Numbered from the stretch's first letter, positions 1 to 13,834 are shown. The stretch: 64,000 bases of DNA from Echinostoma caproni (GCA_900618425.1 UZAN01039479.1:30743-94742), one strand, 5' to 3'. Translations and numbers: made by a program. The notes: generated by a model from the sequence alone, not told the origin.

Positions 1-720
1 AGGAGTCCCAGTGTAATCAACAATAGGTCTTAATGGTATGCCAGGTTTGTGGATTTTTGGAAGTCCATAAAAAGCTTTTGGTTGCGTAAGATGCGTGAGA
101 TTTTGGTTCTTAGTTCATTGGCTTTCTTAACGGGGATGGCCGACAAATGTTCTTCTATTGACGTCGATTGGTTTCATTACGGGCCCAGTGATATTAAAGT
201 TCAACCCTTTGTTTAGCACTTGTTTTTCTAGTTGACTCAGGTTTCGATCGGAAAGGTTTATTGGTGGTTTTACNTTTTACTAGTGCCGATAAAATTTCAG
301 TATTATTAAACCCCATCACACGATTTTTCTGTGCCGATAACTGATAAAACTTCCGTTGTTGGCGTTGTTTAACATCTTGTAATTGTTTGTTGAAACGATG
401 CGAGATAAGAGTTTTACACTGCTGGAAATCCGTATGATTAAGCATTCCTTTGATCAACCGATCTAATGTTTCACACTTCTGACGGATATATTGTAGTTTA
501 TTTGCACAATTGAAGATACGGTGACGGGGAAATGTTCTTTCACCTACATTCGCCGCGTTTCGAGAACGAAGTGATTGATCAGGGACATGAATATTTATGC
601 ATTTAGGGATGAGTCCCTGATTCTATTGTTACCATGAACACAACGCCCAAATTTTTCGAAATGATCCGGAACACCTATGGATTATTAACTGTTTGGATTG
701 GAAATCAACTTAATTTCGAG
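1..720 (-). mobile_element. Penelope-like element fragment (N-terminal part and start of RT)
   Basis: Read on the minus strand, the leftmost bases encode YGLPKIHKPGIPLRPIVDY, the hallmark early reverse-transcriptase motif of Penelope-like elements (PLEs). Upstream of it, at 194-457, is an 87-codon basic, glutamine-rich stretch (DVKQRQQRKFYQLSAQ) that fits the region PLEs carry before the RT domain. Weaker in-frame pieces reach about 720. The element runs off the left edge, so the catalytic RT core and GIY-YIG endonuclease are not visible. Stops and frame changes between the blocks indicate a decayed copy. There is one ambiguous base at 274. The family is clear; the right boundary is approximate. 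Confidence 0.75.
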
Positions 721-2492
721 AAGTCACAGCGCTGCAGTTAACCTTCGTTCGTAGCACCACCTCCGTTTTTGGAACACATGGTGAGAGACCGAAACCGGGA
801 GACAATCAAAATTGAGTTAATAGCTGTTCGGTTTTTAATACTTCGCATGTGCTCTTTAGTTCTTGTGATGTTGCAAAACAATAACCAACAGTTCTTAGGT
901 GCGCTAACTTCAGTCCGGGGTACTGACATTATTCTTACTTTCTATCTCTCTAGGTAATATCCCACGGGAAACATGGTGAGGTCTTTGAAACGCTGTAATC
1001 ATCTGTCTGTAGTTTTCAAGTCCGTCAGGAGAAGTTCGGGTGAATAATACATCGACTATTTCTAGGGAAATATGCCCAAGATAAGGATGCTAGCCTGTTG
1101 AATTGCCTGATATTGCATCACATCACGCCATCAAAAAGTAGTATGAAGCTGCTGTACCTAGGCGTTCTCGATTGCCACGAAAACTGTGCCCTCTGTACAT
1201 CCCCAAATTAGTACTTCGTATGGAGCATACAGTCAGTCTCACGCAAATCATAAAAATGACCTCGTACATTGGTATAAGAAGACACTGGTTCAAAATGTTT
1301 TCCTCCCTTATCCGCGAAACAACCCGATTTTCGATTCCTTTCAATCGGGGAACGTTTAGCTTACTAGTTAGTTTTTTATTCCATAAAAGACCAGATATAT
1401 ACTAGGGATAGGGTCATGTGTTGCAGTGCACGTAAAGTAGACAAACATATGGGTGATTTTTGGTTGCGTGTGAGGATTGTTGACATGCATAAACCGGTTA
1501 ACCCTGAAAACGTGTTGCCATAATCACAGGAATCAAACCTGACTCATCCATTGGGCGTAGGTGAGTATATCACCGTTGTTAAGCGTCACTGGGAAAGCCA
1601 TAAAATTTGAGGTCTAATCTGCTGTGTGCTCGCAAAGTTTCTAGCCCGTTTTCCCCTCCACAACCATCTTTCATCACTTAGTTTCCGACCTGTAGTATAC
1701 GCACATGTAAACAAATAGACGCAATGCCTCAACAAACCAGTTTTATTCAAGGCTTGATAGGACTTTGTGAACAACCAGTAAATAAAATTCCTAACAGTTT
1801 CTTTAATCGATAAAATTCAGAACCACGTATAGACAATCAATACAGCTCAGTTGTTGTTCCTCAGACAATATCGACCATCTGAAAAAATAACTGACTACCA
1901 CTTGGTCATTCTTCTGGCTTACGGTTACCATAATGGTATTACTTACTATTCCCAGTAATTTCATTGTGATTAATGTGAAATTATTACATACCAACAGAAT
2001 TAATACTGTAGTAAAGTTTTTTGCTTCCACGGTCACTAAATAACATGTTAAAATATCATAAGCTTTGCTATTATGCTCCGATGGGGTTTAGAGATTTCCT
2101 GACCGTTTGACGTCACTCGTTGAGGAGTTATACCACACTGTTTAGATCTAATTCTGTTTCCCACTTCTCCGAGATCGAAAGGAATGGCAGTCTGCACGAA
2201 CAGAATTTTACCTAATGTCCACAAAACTGATTTATTTCCAGACCTTATTTAATCAAGAATGCGTTTGCATCTATTTAATAAATTCATAACCGGTGTGGCT
2301 CATACGAAGCTATTTGAGGCCGTAAGTTCTCATTTCAGTGTACCTCAATGCATTTGACAAAACCATGCAGCCACTAAAAGGTGTATCGTGGCGCTGAATT
2401 GATTCATCTTTATCGTTCATTCATTTTTCATAAGTAAACAAACAAGATCTACGGTTCCTGCGTGTGTAAATCTGCACACATATGGTGGTCGC

Positions 2493-2603
2493 GTGCTAAA
2501 CACGATGTGCAAGACGATTGGTCACTTCACTGACCAATCACTCCGCCCAGTCAACCTGATGCAGTCATCAGGCTAACGCACGTACACCCACAAATCCTAG
2601 CAC
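2493..2603. other. Potential three-way branched hairpin structure
   Basis: Two perfect hairpins lie inside a short closing helix. Hairpin 1 is ATTGGTCA (2517-2524) pairing with TGACCAAT (2531-2538) across a 6-base loop. Hairpin 2 is CCTGATG (2555-2561) pairing with CATCAGG (2566-2572) across a 4-base loop. GTGCTA (2493-2498) can pair with TAGCAC (2598-2603) to close the junction. The patch is less AT-rich than its surroundings. It has no recognised RNA family. It may be a structured RNA, part of a small repeat, or chance. Confidence 0.4.
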
Positions 2604-4289
2604 ACAAATTATATCTGGACGGGTGCGGCTTTTGGCGAAACGGGAGTCCTATATATATATATATCCATATGAGTGTTGTTTGATGTAAATGGGATCATAC
2701 ACCTCTAACCTACCCAGGAGCTGTAATTGGATGTATGATAAAACACTTTACCAGTTAAGGATCTATCGCCAGGACTACTTCTGACAGTTCGATCGATTGG
2801 TCACTCTGATTGAACAAAACAATCTTTCTGTGTGCATCCCAAGATAAATAACGAAATTATACTCAAGGTAAGTCTGACAACTAAAGTACCTACGTGAGCT
2901 GAAGAATGATTATTTGGGCTGCAAAAATGTATGTATGAAACACATGGTGACTGACTAAACAAGCATTCATAGAAAAAATCTTTGATTTCATCCCACTAAT
3001 AAGAGCTTATACGCTACAAACAGTAATTCGAATACCTCATTTTGGTGCTAAGTCTAGCGGGATTATCAGAAGAAAGTAACGGTAATGCATCAAACAATTA
3101 ATGAGAATTATCATGTGCGCATCCAAAAACTAAGCGGGGGGCAACCCAACTGATTAGATCGAGAGTTGAATGCCTAACAATACATTAAAGGTATATTGGA
3201 CAAATTTCATTTCAAGTAAAAACATACACAGACCAGAGATACAGTCCTGCTGAACACGGTTCAACAAAAAGTGATCGATCCATGGGCCGGAAATCAACCC
3301 GTTTCGCTGATCACACTACATTTCGCCGTGGTCAAATTGGACAAATATGCACACTTGGTATGTGGGCTGGTGTGTCATGCAGATTACCTGAACATTTCTG
3401 TAAGAAGCTCGTTGCACAGGTTTCCCCTGTAAAAAAGGAAACATCACAAACGAACATCATTCCGTGGGCATTCTCTGCAGAAGTCTTAAATGACCAACTT
3501 GAAGGCTGTCAAGCGAAATGAGTTTATTACCAAATAACTGAGTAAAAAGGTGGAACTGACTGAGGTTAGTTATTTCCGACACTTAGAGAGTTGACCATTA
3601 TATAACACAAAAATTATGTTACTCCTTCAAGGCAGATCACTAATTACTTGCCACAGTCAATACCGACAAGAAATGTGTCTGTTAGTGAACCGAAGTCAAC
3701 ATCACTTAATACTTGAAAGTGAACGCTCAGTCGATGAAATCAATATTTTTCGAATCTATTACAAATATTTATTTTGTACCTTTCATATGCAGTTTTTTTC
3801 GTTTCTCCTAAACCTGGTACATCATATTGACCTAGAATCAATAGAATGCATTTTACATTTTACCACGGAGGTGATGCAATACACATGTTCTCGACAAAAA
3901 CAAAAAAGAGCAATAAATTTTGTTTTAGTAGATGCGGACGTTTCATGACCAGAAAAGGTCCCTTGCAAGACAACTCAAACAAACCTGTAAAAAATAAAAA
4001 GTTTTGATATCTTGATCCATGCGCGTGACGTTCATGCTCTATGATTATTGCTATATCGGCAAAACGTCCCGTTTTAACCTACAACCTAGAGAAAAACGAA
4101 GTGGTATGGTTAACCACATTTGGAAGAGCTGCTTATGATTTATTTCGTATTTGATTTTATTCGTTGGCGGGGTTAGAACTGGTGAGAGGAAACGGATAGT
4201 GCACCATAAATGACTTTGTGAACATGTGAGCGTATTACCCCATCAAACATCGGAAAACCAACATAAAATCACTGAAGCGTCGAACGGAT

Positions 4290-4345
4290 TATCCTCTATT
4301 ATCATTATTTATTATTATTATTTATTATTTATTTTTAATATTTTC
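4290..4345. repeat. ATT/TTA simple repeat
   Basis: Imperfect run of TTA and ATT trinucleotides, low complexity, in non-coding sequence. Confidence 0.85.
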
Positions 4346-5587
4346 AGTTAACATTTATACAATGATATATTATTGGACTACCGGTTACCTTCTAAGCTGG
4401 TACGAGAGTTTCACCCCAAAGAACATATTAAAGCATACGAGCAAAAGCGTCTTGTGAATACACAGAACGGAATATATTATTCTTTAAGACCAAATGAAGC
4501 ACGAAATTGAGGGAACAATTGAAGTGAATTCATTCAAACCTAAATGTTCATAAATGGGATCTTCATAAACGCATGATACTCTCATGCCAAACGGATGTCC
4601 ATGTTTACGTCATTCCATGCATACTGATGCTTTTGTAAGCCGCGATGAAGCATGTGCGTCGAGAACCGGGAATTCTAATCCACATGCGTTTTTGCAAGAA
4701 GACCAAACTATATCGATCAAACCACAACCGTTGTTTGGCGGATGATCTGGCGGGTTCGTCGGAGCGTTGTTATCCATCAGTTACAAAATCAATAATTTAG
4801 TCGACGGTAAAAAAGATAAAAACGTACCAATCCACAGTTTCAGAGGCTACAACCAACATAGATTTCTCATTCGATTGGCTAATACAACTATTGAGAAAAC
4901 AAAAATGTTAAAACCGGAACGGAATGCGATAATTGTGTTTTACTCATATATTTCTATTAAATAAATCAAATGACTGCTTTTTTGAGTGGTAGAAGTACTG
5001 AGACGAATTACATAGACATTGAATAAAAATCATACTGCGTTAGGTTTGTCACCATGATTGGTTTTTCGTATTTTACAATTTATATCTCGCGATGCGATAT
5101 AGCATAGCACAAAACAAATTTCTATGCTCTGAGTAGTTCATTTCCATTTTGGCTCACAAGCAGCGGAATAAGTTAATGAAACAAGAAATTTTCAGGTAAT
5201 TTTGCATAAAAAGGAATGCGTAAAGAAACTTTTGATTCTTTTCTGTTTTTGTTTCGGGAGTTCGGAACTGTCCCTTCAGGTGCCACTCAACAGCAAACTG
5301 ACGGTAGAAGTAGGTAGTATGAGGCAACATAATTAAACGCGGTTGCTAGACACAGGTCGCAAAATTTGCTTTCTAATCAGTACGAAAGGACGCAGCTGGT
5401 AAAAATTGCATGTTCATTTTTTCAGAAGAGAGAAGCGTATTGCGTAAAGTTAGATAATACAACTGCTAAACTAGTTACGCGTTCCTCAAGTGGATCTTGG
5501 GGTTGCATTTCAGCTGAGAAGTCCAGACTTTCAGCCTCAACTGGGATCTATACTGAACCTACCAGATTCAACAAGTTCAATTTGACC

Positions 5588-5642
5588 TATTATATATATA
5601 ATATATAATACATATAATTTATATTATATATATATATATATA
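5588..5642. repeat. AT dinucleotide microsatellite
   Basis: About 55 bases of nearly pure alternating A and T, partly self-complementary. Confidence 0.9.
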
Positions 5643-7765
5643 CTGTGTCCTGTACTCTGTACACAAGGACCACATGCGATTAGACAGCTGGTACATCTAC
5701 TGGGCTAATGGGAAAACCTTTTGAAGAAAGGTTTTTTGTAAATCACCTTAGGTTTGAAGGGTGATGGAAAGTGACATCATAGGTTTTGGTGATACCTTTT
5801 AGTTCCGCTTGGGTCACTGATCTTTCCATAATTTTATCGCACTAAGGCTTTTGCAGAACATCTAAAGTAAAATCATCCACTCTCTGTACATTGCAAGGAG
5901 GTGAAAGACCAGCGCTGTATTTCCAGTTGCGCGCTAGTGGGACTATTGTAACAGTCGCATTTAGCAGCGATACGCAGCACTTCCTCAATATATCTAGGAT
6001 CTGCTTTCCCAAAAGCCGCCTTAAGTTGACGCACTTTAAAGTATTGTATATACTCTTCTTGAAGAAGCTTAAAAAACGGAGGAAAATGTGATACTTAACG
6101 GTGTCCTGGAACACTAGGAGCCATCGCGGCCTCGACATTGACTTCTATGACCACAAAGTAAATTTTCGATTTTGTTCGAGATGGTTAACTTGCATTTTTA
6201 GAAAACTTTAACTGTCAAACACTACAAAGCACATGCACGCAAATGTTTTTTTTTCCTAAAGTGTACCACATGAGAGCTATGCAACTAAAAGTACCGTTAA
6301 CTGAAATACGTGTGGGTTGTTTGGTATTTAGCAAAGAGTGGTGAAGCACAGTACGTCAAAAACGGGCTCAGAGTGCGAACGAGGTGTGGCTTTTTGATGC
6401 ATAAGGTCGGAACGTTGTACTTTTCGTACTCGTCTTCACGCACAGGCTGAAAAATCAAAGTTTATCTCTCTGCAAATTAGTCGAAACTGAAGTGATTCGT
6501 AATCACTAATTAACACCAAAAACGGTGAGGCTCAACTAAGAGACGTTGTACGATGACCTTTGATCATCTGATGGGTAACTGAAAAGGTGTGTAAAGCTAC
6601 TTAATAATTTACTACAGAAACCCAAATGTTTTCCATCAGTATGGAGCTGCGTAACAAGCAACCCACCAAACCTGATAAAAATTGTTGACTTTTGCAGCCC
6701 AAAGAGGGATATAAATGGGACGAATTAGTAAAACGTGTCACCAATCAACCGCAAGCTACGCGTCTAATAAAACAATTAATTGATAATAATCCTGTGCCCC
6801 TCGAGTGATGAATGAGGGTCTACTTGCGACCACACATACGCGTAAGCATTTAGTCGTTCAGTGATAACCTTTTGAGAAACATTGAGAACACAATAGTTGT
6901 TTCAGTATAAAGCCCCACTCAAAGGGGAACACTTTGAAAGGAGATGCATATCTATTTTTGGGGGTGGTTGGAAATATGGCTGGTTTTTGAACGCTTCTGT
7001 CTACCATGATCATGGAAAACAAAACTGAAAAATTGTTCAGAATTCCCGTTTGGATCTTTTCATACACTATGAATAAGACACTTGTTGTTGAAATTGAACT
7101 ATAACATTTAGATTCATATTCCCAAAATATTTTGGATTTATGTAAGATGCAGACAAAAGCACTTTTCAAGAGTACATCATGTTATCGTCTATCCTGTTGT
7201 GTTCCCACACAGTCCAAAATGTGATTGACGGATGAGCTCAACTGAGGACTGACAAAACACGGGATAGAAGTAAACATTGAATCACAATTTGCACTGTTTG
7301 TGATCAGTCTCCACAGGATGAGTTTGGTTAAAACGTTTCTGGCGTGATTGTAAATCTGCAACAATAAATTGATCCAATTGATATTGATTAACGAAAATGT
7401 GTATTTATTACCTCCTATTTCTCAGTAGGTCGATAAAACATTTCGTGTTGAAGATGTGTTTTGTTTCACAACTAGAATGGACAACTAGATCTATTCATAT
7501 TTCATTATGGAAGTGATTTTAGAAGAAAATAACTTTAAACTGGTGACGCTACAATCTTCTGTCGATCAAAATCTGTGGTTCTTTTGCGTTGCTTCAATGT
7601 TGGTTATTGTTTGATGGAAAAAATTAAACTGGACTATTTTATTCGTAACACTAAAAGCGACTTCCTTCTTCATGTTAAATGCAGTGGACAACAATCCAAC
7701 AATTTAACGGTTCAAATAGTTGTTTGGCAGATTTGAAGTTTGTATGTCGATTGTGAAAAGTTCAG

Positions 7766-7847
7766 TAGCCTCGGTGGGATTCGAACCCACGCATGGACAC
7801 CGCCTACGCTTTGTACGCGCATGCGCTACCAGCTGAGCTACGAGGCC
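7766..7847 (-). tRNA. tRNA-like gene or tRNA-derived SINE head (loop would give anticodon ACA)
   Basis: On the minus strand the sequence folds as a cloverleaf. The acceptor is GGCCTCG (7847-7841) pairing with CGAGGCT (7773-7767), with a terminal G-U pair and an A discriminator. The D-arm region matches the pol III A box (TAGCTCAGCTGG), and the T arm is GTGGG-TTCGAAT-CCCAC containing a perfect B box. The anticodon stem TGCGC/GCGTA encloses GTACAAA, which would place ACA at positions 34-36. The D stem has one mismatch and the variable region is unusually long at about 14 bases. ACA is not a usual eukaryotic tRNA-Cys anticodon, so a pseudogene or SINE-derived tRNA is at least as likely as a working tRNA. 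A partial repeat of the acceptor follows at 7848-7855. Confidence 0.5.
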
Positions 7848-7855
7848 ACGAGGCC

Positions 7856-10519
7856 AATTTAACGGTCAGTTGTGATCACGTTATTGGCTGTTACGGCGGC
7901 AAGTTTTTAATCTAAATGGTAGCATGAGAGCCCTATCGAAAACGAAGCATCGGTAAAACGCAGCCAACTTACACTTGTGAAATCATAAGGTGAATTTCAT
8001 ATACCACCCACCGCTAAAACATCGGAAAGTAGCGTACATATATTTCACGTTCATCAGGAGCTGTTTAATGCGTCTGGGAACAAATACATCCGGTTTTTCA
8101 ATCAGGATACGGTGAATCACTTCATTAATCATTCAAGTTATTTATTCTAGTCCTAAGGATGTTGCTCATCCAAAACATAAATCTGTCACTTTCGGCGGAT
8201 GTCATCAGCAAGATAACTAATCCAAAAGGTAGCTTGCGGTTGTTGTTCTGCAGATGACGGAATTCTATTTCAGCAAGTCATATTTTTAAAATAATACGTA
8301 GATAAGAGCATAAATAGTGAGGTGCAATCAGTTTCAGCGCGGGTACTTGAAAGTTGTTTGATTTGACTCAGTTAATCATAAATTATAATGAGTACTTCAC
8401 ATTTCTGAGGTACCAACCCCATGAATATGGATTCAAACCCCTGAAGGCTTCAGTGGATGTGACTTATGGATCATTTTTAATAAGCTGGATAAAACAGCAG
8501 TAAAGTGCTCTCCGGGATTTTCATTAAGGGAAACTATATTGACCTTGAACGATCGGTTCAAATTTAATTGACGAATCTTGTCAAATAAACTTCTATTTAC
8601 CTGAACCTAGATGAAATCCGGGAATAAATGTAAACTCCACTTTGATGAGTAAAATAAGATGCACTAAATAAGATGCAATTTATGCCTAGGCTGGTAATGA
8701 TATGTGCGTAGGCAGATTAGGTTATTATTCCGTAGACAGAGTGGAAGAATCATTACCAAAGGTAGAGTTAATCACCCGGAATCAAATAATTCAATTACAG
8801 GGTTGATACTTTGAACGAATTTATTTGCTTACAGTAGAAAACGTATATCTGGTTTATTTTTCATCCACAGTACAAGGATTTGCTTTACGTTAGTTTGCAA
8901 ATGTCGTCTTCTATCGCAACAAACTTCATCACTGGATACAACTAGACGATTTCGAGGTTATCACTAAGCAAGGTGCATATGTGCTAATACCAGTTGGTAT
9001 ACCAAAGCTGCCTGCTTTTCTGATGGTACATTCGCGTTACTGAGCGTAGCCGAACGGGGAATCTCATTGCAACCTCTTTGCAACATTGACATTATCCTTC
9101 CCGACAGAAGACCTATGTTGCAACGTGATATAATGTACTCATTGCAGTATAGAAGGGGAATTATGAATATTCGCTCAAAGAAGGAAAAAACATCATCTAA
9201 CCGTTACGCCACTTTCATCAAACGATACCGACCCGATTCAGGAGGCCCAGATAGGAAGAACGTGGGACTCCGATTTGGGTACATAGCATCCGGCATCCTT
9301 TAGCTTTATTATATTTGATTGCTTCTATTTATTGCAATGTGGTTAGAGAATTGTAACAGATAAATAGCTTTCTCTGCTTATTCTTGTTTTGATATTAGAG
9401 GGACTACTTGGTTGGACGAAGAATAAGTTTTGCGAATATATGATACCTAAGCAATGTAACAAAACCACGGAGAAGCTTCGTTGCTTATTTGCAAAGAATT
9501 CGAATATCCCGAGTCCGGTTTTTAGGTGAATGCTTTAAAGAGATCATTCGTCCACAACTTTGCTTTGATAAACAGGTGGCGCATCGTGTTTAGTTGACCA
9601 TTATTTTCTGTCCTATTTTCACTTGCCCTGATTGACAACTAAATGTCCCGTTGCATGGTTATTTCAATGGAATAGACATGATGCGACTAATACAGCTCTA
9701 GAGAACAGTTGCGTAATATGGAGAACAGACATGTATGTCTTACAATAGCCCTGCAAAAAATGATGCCTCTTCGTAGAGAATAAGTGGAACCAAGAAATGT
9801 TGAGGCAGTCGTCTAAGGATATTTCTGTTTCTATGTGAATCGCTTGCGTGTTTCAACCATTGGATGCAGTCCAGTGATTCCACGTTGTATACATCAATAA
9901 TTTGACAACCTACAATTAACGGTTACCGCTAGAGGAAAATTTGGTCGTAGTTAAATTAAATAGCGAATCTCAAACGGGCAATGTAAAGCCTCAGAACCGA
10001 AAATCATGAATTGTCTGAGCTGTATTTAGAATGATGAGGTAAAAGTATAAGTGATTGATGAAAAAGGGAAACAAATGTTTTCACCATTCATCTTAGCCGA
10101 GCAGAAAATAGCACCTTTTACCGCGGCTATGGTTTTTTCAGGTTTTTTATATCACTATGCACAGCTTTCAAATATCGCGGCTGAAAGGAGAGCTGAGCCA
10201 CGAAAAAGAGTTTACAACTGTCATCTCACAGTTACCAGCTATATGTAAGTAGTTACATACGGGAGCCAAATAAACCAAAGTATTTGACTGTGCTTTTTTC
10301 TGTTCTCTAAACCTTTGGGGTTTATTTCGTAAAAGTCGTTAGTTTCGGTCCGGCAAGGGGATTCCCATTACGAGAAAATAACCATGTTAAAAAACACTTA
10401 AATATAAAAATTAGCAACATTATTTCCCTCATCAGTTTGTTCAGAAAATAAAGTTTCAAACTGAAACTTCAATCAAAATGAAACCCTCACGTTAGCATCT
10501 GCTAGCTTTTCTTATTTTT
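7856..10519. other. Non-coding stretch, no gene recognised
   Basis: No frame of note. The frame at 9067-9303 is basic and matches no family I know. No structured RNA or strong repeat was seen. Confidence 0.55.
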
Positions 10520-10690
10520 CTTTTACATTTTTACTTAGTTTTATTCAGTACACAATAGTACAAATCCCAGGAAGGGGCAGGCGGCCATACAACTCGCAAT
10601 TGGGGAAGGACCGGTAGTGGTTGTGAGATTCGAACTCACGTCCTCCGGGGTGAAATTATCAACTGGCCACCATAGCCAACAATAAGATCA
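10520..10690 (-). mobile_element. tRNA-derived SINE
   Basis: On the minus strand a tRNA-like head includes a perfect T arm (GTGAG-TTCGAAT-CTCAC, near 10626-10642) with a canonical B box. It is preceded by GGCTATGGTGGCC, which resembles a degraded D arm. A unique body of about 80 bases follows and then an A-rich tail (AATAAAAC, then AAGTAAAA). This head-body-tail layout is that of a tRNA-derived SINE transcribed by RNA polymerase III. Ends are approximate and no target-site duplication was identified. Confidence 0.6.
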
Positions 10691-13593
10691 ATTCTTTTAA
10701 GCAACACTACCACTTAAACTTTTAGAGCATCGTGATCGGCATATTTATCGGACATAATTTTTCTTTGTCCATAAGAGTGTCATCTAGGAATTGACCTCTA
10801 TCCAAGTGATGGNTTTAGTCGTTGAACTACTCCAATGTTTGAGTCTGAACCCAACCACGATGTCTAACTATGCACAAGGCACGCTTTCTTGCAAGAATAA
10901 AGATAAAACAATAGTTTACTGTTTTCACAGATGTGGTCTATTGTGTGACAGGGTAGAATAACTTCATTAATCACTTTATGATGAAAAACGCATTTACCGA
11001 CGCTGTTGACGGCAATGATAAATACCTTTTGGTCCCTAATTGCATTTCTGTGATATCAACTTATCAGCAACTATTTTTTATCAAAAAATCGTAAACGACC
11101 TCTGAAATAGGGAACAAACTACGTCAGAATCGCATTTCCAAATTAGGTAAATTAGCGTGCCTAATCTTTTGCTGTTTGTTTCAAATGTTTCGGTTCACAG
11201 ATTGCTTACATCTCGTTTATTATCCCCCATAAATTTGAATATTCAAACTACTTGCAGAATGCTGATTGATGCTGATTGATTGTAGTTTATTAGAGCATGA
11301 TTTTCTAATTAAGCATGAGATTCCTCATTTCGCTTAATGAAACAGAATTGTTGTCTAACCAACTGTATTCTATAGTGCATTTGATTATCGTCACATGAAT
11401 ATATACAAAAAACTTGAAATTTTCTGAATGACTTCCCAATCGGATGGGTAATAGCAAATAGTTGACATTATTTGATGAAGCAATGCATATGTGGGAATGT
11501 TTTGAGAAAATATATGAAGGTACATTACCATTGCTTTTTCTTGAAAAACAAATAGGGGAAAACATGACTGATCAGCTTACTGTTAACACATTGGTGGACC
11601 TTTGGTTGGTCCGAATCACTCCAAATGAGCTACCAAATGTCTCTTCATGTAAGAGCACCAAATTAATTTCCCATACGTTCACTCTCGCCGGGGCGCGGTG
11701 GACAAATGATGTAAGTGGATATCACTTGAGTCCGTGAACATCCCCTCGTCGTCTCAACTGTTATCAGCCTCTGATTACTACAGCATTTTCATAAAAAAGA
11801 TTGATTAGTTTGCATTATTATGCCATCAATGAAGCTAACTCTGTTTGGAACTGAAATTGAAATACTAAAAATTTGGCCATTTGGGATTCTACCAGTTTCC
11901 GGAATCGCCAGTGTGATAAACGAACATTAAATTACAAAATTAGAATTATCTCCAGAAATTTTTTAAAAAACAACGATTTTGATTTTGATTTCCATTGTCA
12001 AAATAGCTGGAATTTAACCAGTTCCCTAATTTGGTTGATAAGTGACGCACACACAGTGCGGTAAAGCTATCTGTCATCTGAATTGCACTATAAGTTTCAC
12101 TGTTTACGCCTCTGGTAATTTCTACCAATTTGGTATAAATTAGCAAAAGAGTGCCTCACAAAATTCTCTTTTGTGAGGAATGCCCTGGTTTTCCATGAAG
12201 ACACGAATAAATCGTCGTGAATAGAGACCACTTTATTGCTTTTATAACGAGTTGTAGTCAAAATAAGCATTGGATGATACATTCTCAAACCAGTGCAGTC
12301 AAATTCATCTAAAAAGAGTGAAAAATCCGAACTTTTGCAGAACATTTAAAAAGTAAGGAGAAGAGGAGATACATGAATCACTACCACTTAGGGCAATCCA
12401 ATGGATAGTTTATTAGTACCTTTGTGTCAATTAGACTGTCACTTGTGGTCAGGAGCATCAGAGCCCTTAGAATAATGTTCTCTGTGCAACTTCGTTGAGA
12501 TTCACCTTAAAAATTGGCAACTGCTTCTGTAGTTCTCATTGCCCGACAACAAATTACTTTAGGCACGTTCTGTAAAATCTGATAAACAACGGAAAAGAAA
12601 GACTATATATGGATCGCTGTCCTGTTTAAAAATATAAATGTGACAAGCGGTGCCTAAGAATCAGAGTATAAACACCATCTGTTGAAAAATCTCCATGAAT
12701 AATGAATATGTGAAGCAATTCCACACGTTGCATTTCACTATATATTAGTCGAATGCCTCGGCTGCCACAGTTAAGCAATTGCTGAACACCTTGGTGTTCT
12801 CATTGCAAATGATGTTATCTGTGGTTGCTTTGAATCTTGAGTTAAACAGTGCCTTCCAACACTTTCTCAATAGCATAAAAAACTGGCTAATTCGTTCATT
12901 TACCGAATATAGGTAAAAATACGTGAAGCGCTAAATGGAAAAATATTTTTGTGTTTTCCCCTTTTTTCTTGTTTCTCAACTAGTTGCTTAACCAGGTCAT
13001 GCATCCGTCTCATCAGGAAGATAAATCCTAGGTTTTTGTTCCAGGAGTTTTCTAGAGAGTTGACAAAGTGGAATCCCGAACATCGTACTTTAACTTTCCT
13101 CTCTGTTGTAGCCGATGGTTTTATTTGAAGAAAAATATATTTTTCTCGATTGAAGTACAACTGGGCTGTTTCATTCAATAAGGTCATCCTGAGTTTGTTT
13201 GAAGGTCACAATAAACGTGTTTAGATCTAGCTGGTGTGGAACGCAAAGGTTATACGATTCCAAGTTTTATATATGAGACATTACCGGAAAGTTGTTTCTG
13301 CCCTGCAGTTGGCAAAGCATGTAAGTGCGTTTATATTGTCAAAATAGATTAAGGATTTTCGGGCAATCCATTAAACACGCTTTTAGGCCATAAATCATTG
13401 AGACCATAAGCCACAAAAGTGGTGGAAACCACCAGGTAAGACAAATTCTTATCAATGGAGTAACTGTTTACCGGTACGGAGATATTAATCGAAAATGCCA
13501 ACGAAAAATGTGTGTCAGTTACAGGTTATTTGTGGATATTTAACCACCGAAAACATTTTTGTATCCCAAAACTGTAAAGTATTTGCAAAACAT
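10691..13593. other. Non-coding stretch, no gene recognised
   Basis: Only short unrelated frames are present. A perfect 10-bp hairpin lies at 12154-12178 (CCTCACAAAA, loop TTCTC, TTTTGTGAGG). A single ambiguous base is at 10813. Confidence 0.55.
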
Positions 13594-13647
13594 CCAGAAA
13601 ACACTGTAGTGAGCAAAGCTTGTTTTCGATAACTTCTTCCTCAGGCC
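13594..13647 (-). repeat. Dispersed repeat copy 1 (CCTGAGGAAGAAG...CGAAAAC motif)
   Basis: The minus-strand reading starts CCTGAGGAAGAAGTTATCG, continues with GAAAACAAGCTTTG, and ends in CTACAGTGTTTTCT. The same word order occurs on the + strand at 13835-13917 and 60301-60387, so this is a dispersed repeat. The CTGA-GA...CGAAA arrangement recalls the degenerate hammerhead-like motif at PLE termini, but the core is not intact. Confidence 0.6.
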
Positions 13648-13834
13648 AATACAGGTATATATATTGGATGGAAGAGCTCACTCAATCCATTGATTGTAAA
13701 CATTTGTAAACCACATAAAAAGCGCGTTCATTTTGAAACCACGTATCCCAAAACCATAGTCAACCAATTGTATTTATAATCGTCAAACCATTACACAAGT
13801 TAGACTGTTTGAATCTCATGTATAACTGTACCAG

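Larger units (their letters stand above)
721..7765. other. Upstream DNA with no recognised gene
   Basis: No open frame here has recognisable domains, codon bias or paired splice signals. The longest frames (for example 3282-3521 and 3616-3948) match nothing I know and are probably chance. The stretch contains short AT-rich simple repeats near 2650-2665, 4290-4345 and 5588-5642 and a cluster of perfect hairpins at 2493-2603, listed separately. I see no rRNA, CRISPR or promoter that can be supported. Confidence 0.6.

Noticed and set aside
3282..3948. Two consecutive + strand frames as a candidate gene
   Set aside because: No domain, no splice signals joining them, composition like the surrounding AT-rich DNA.
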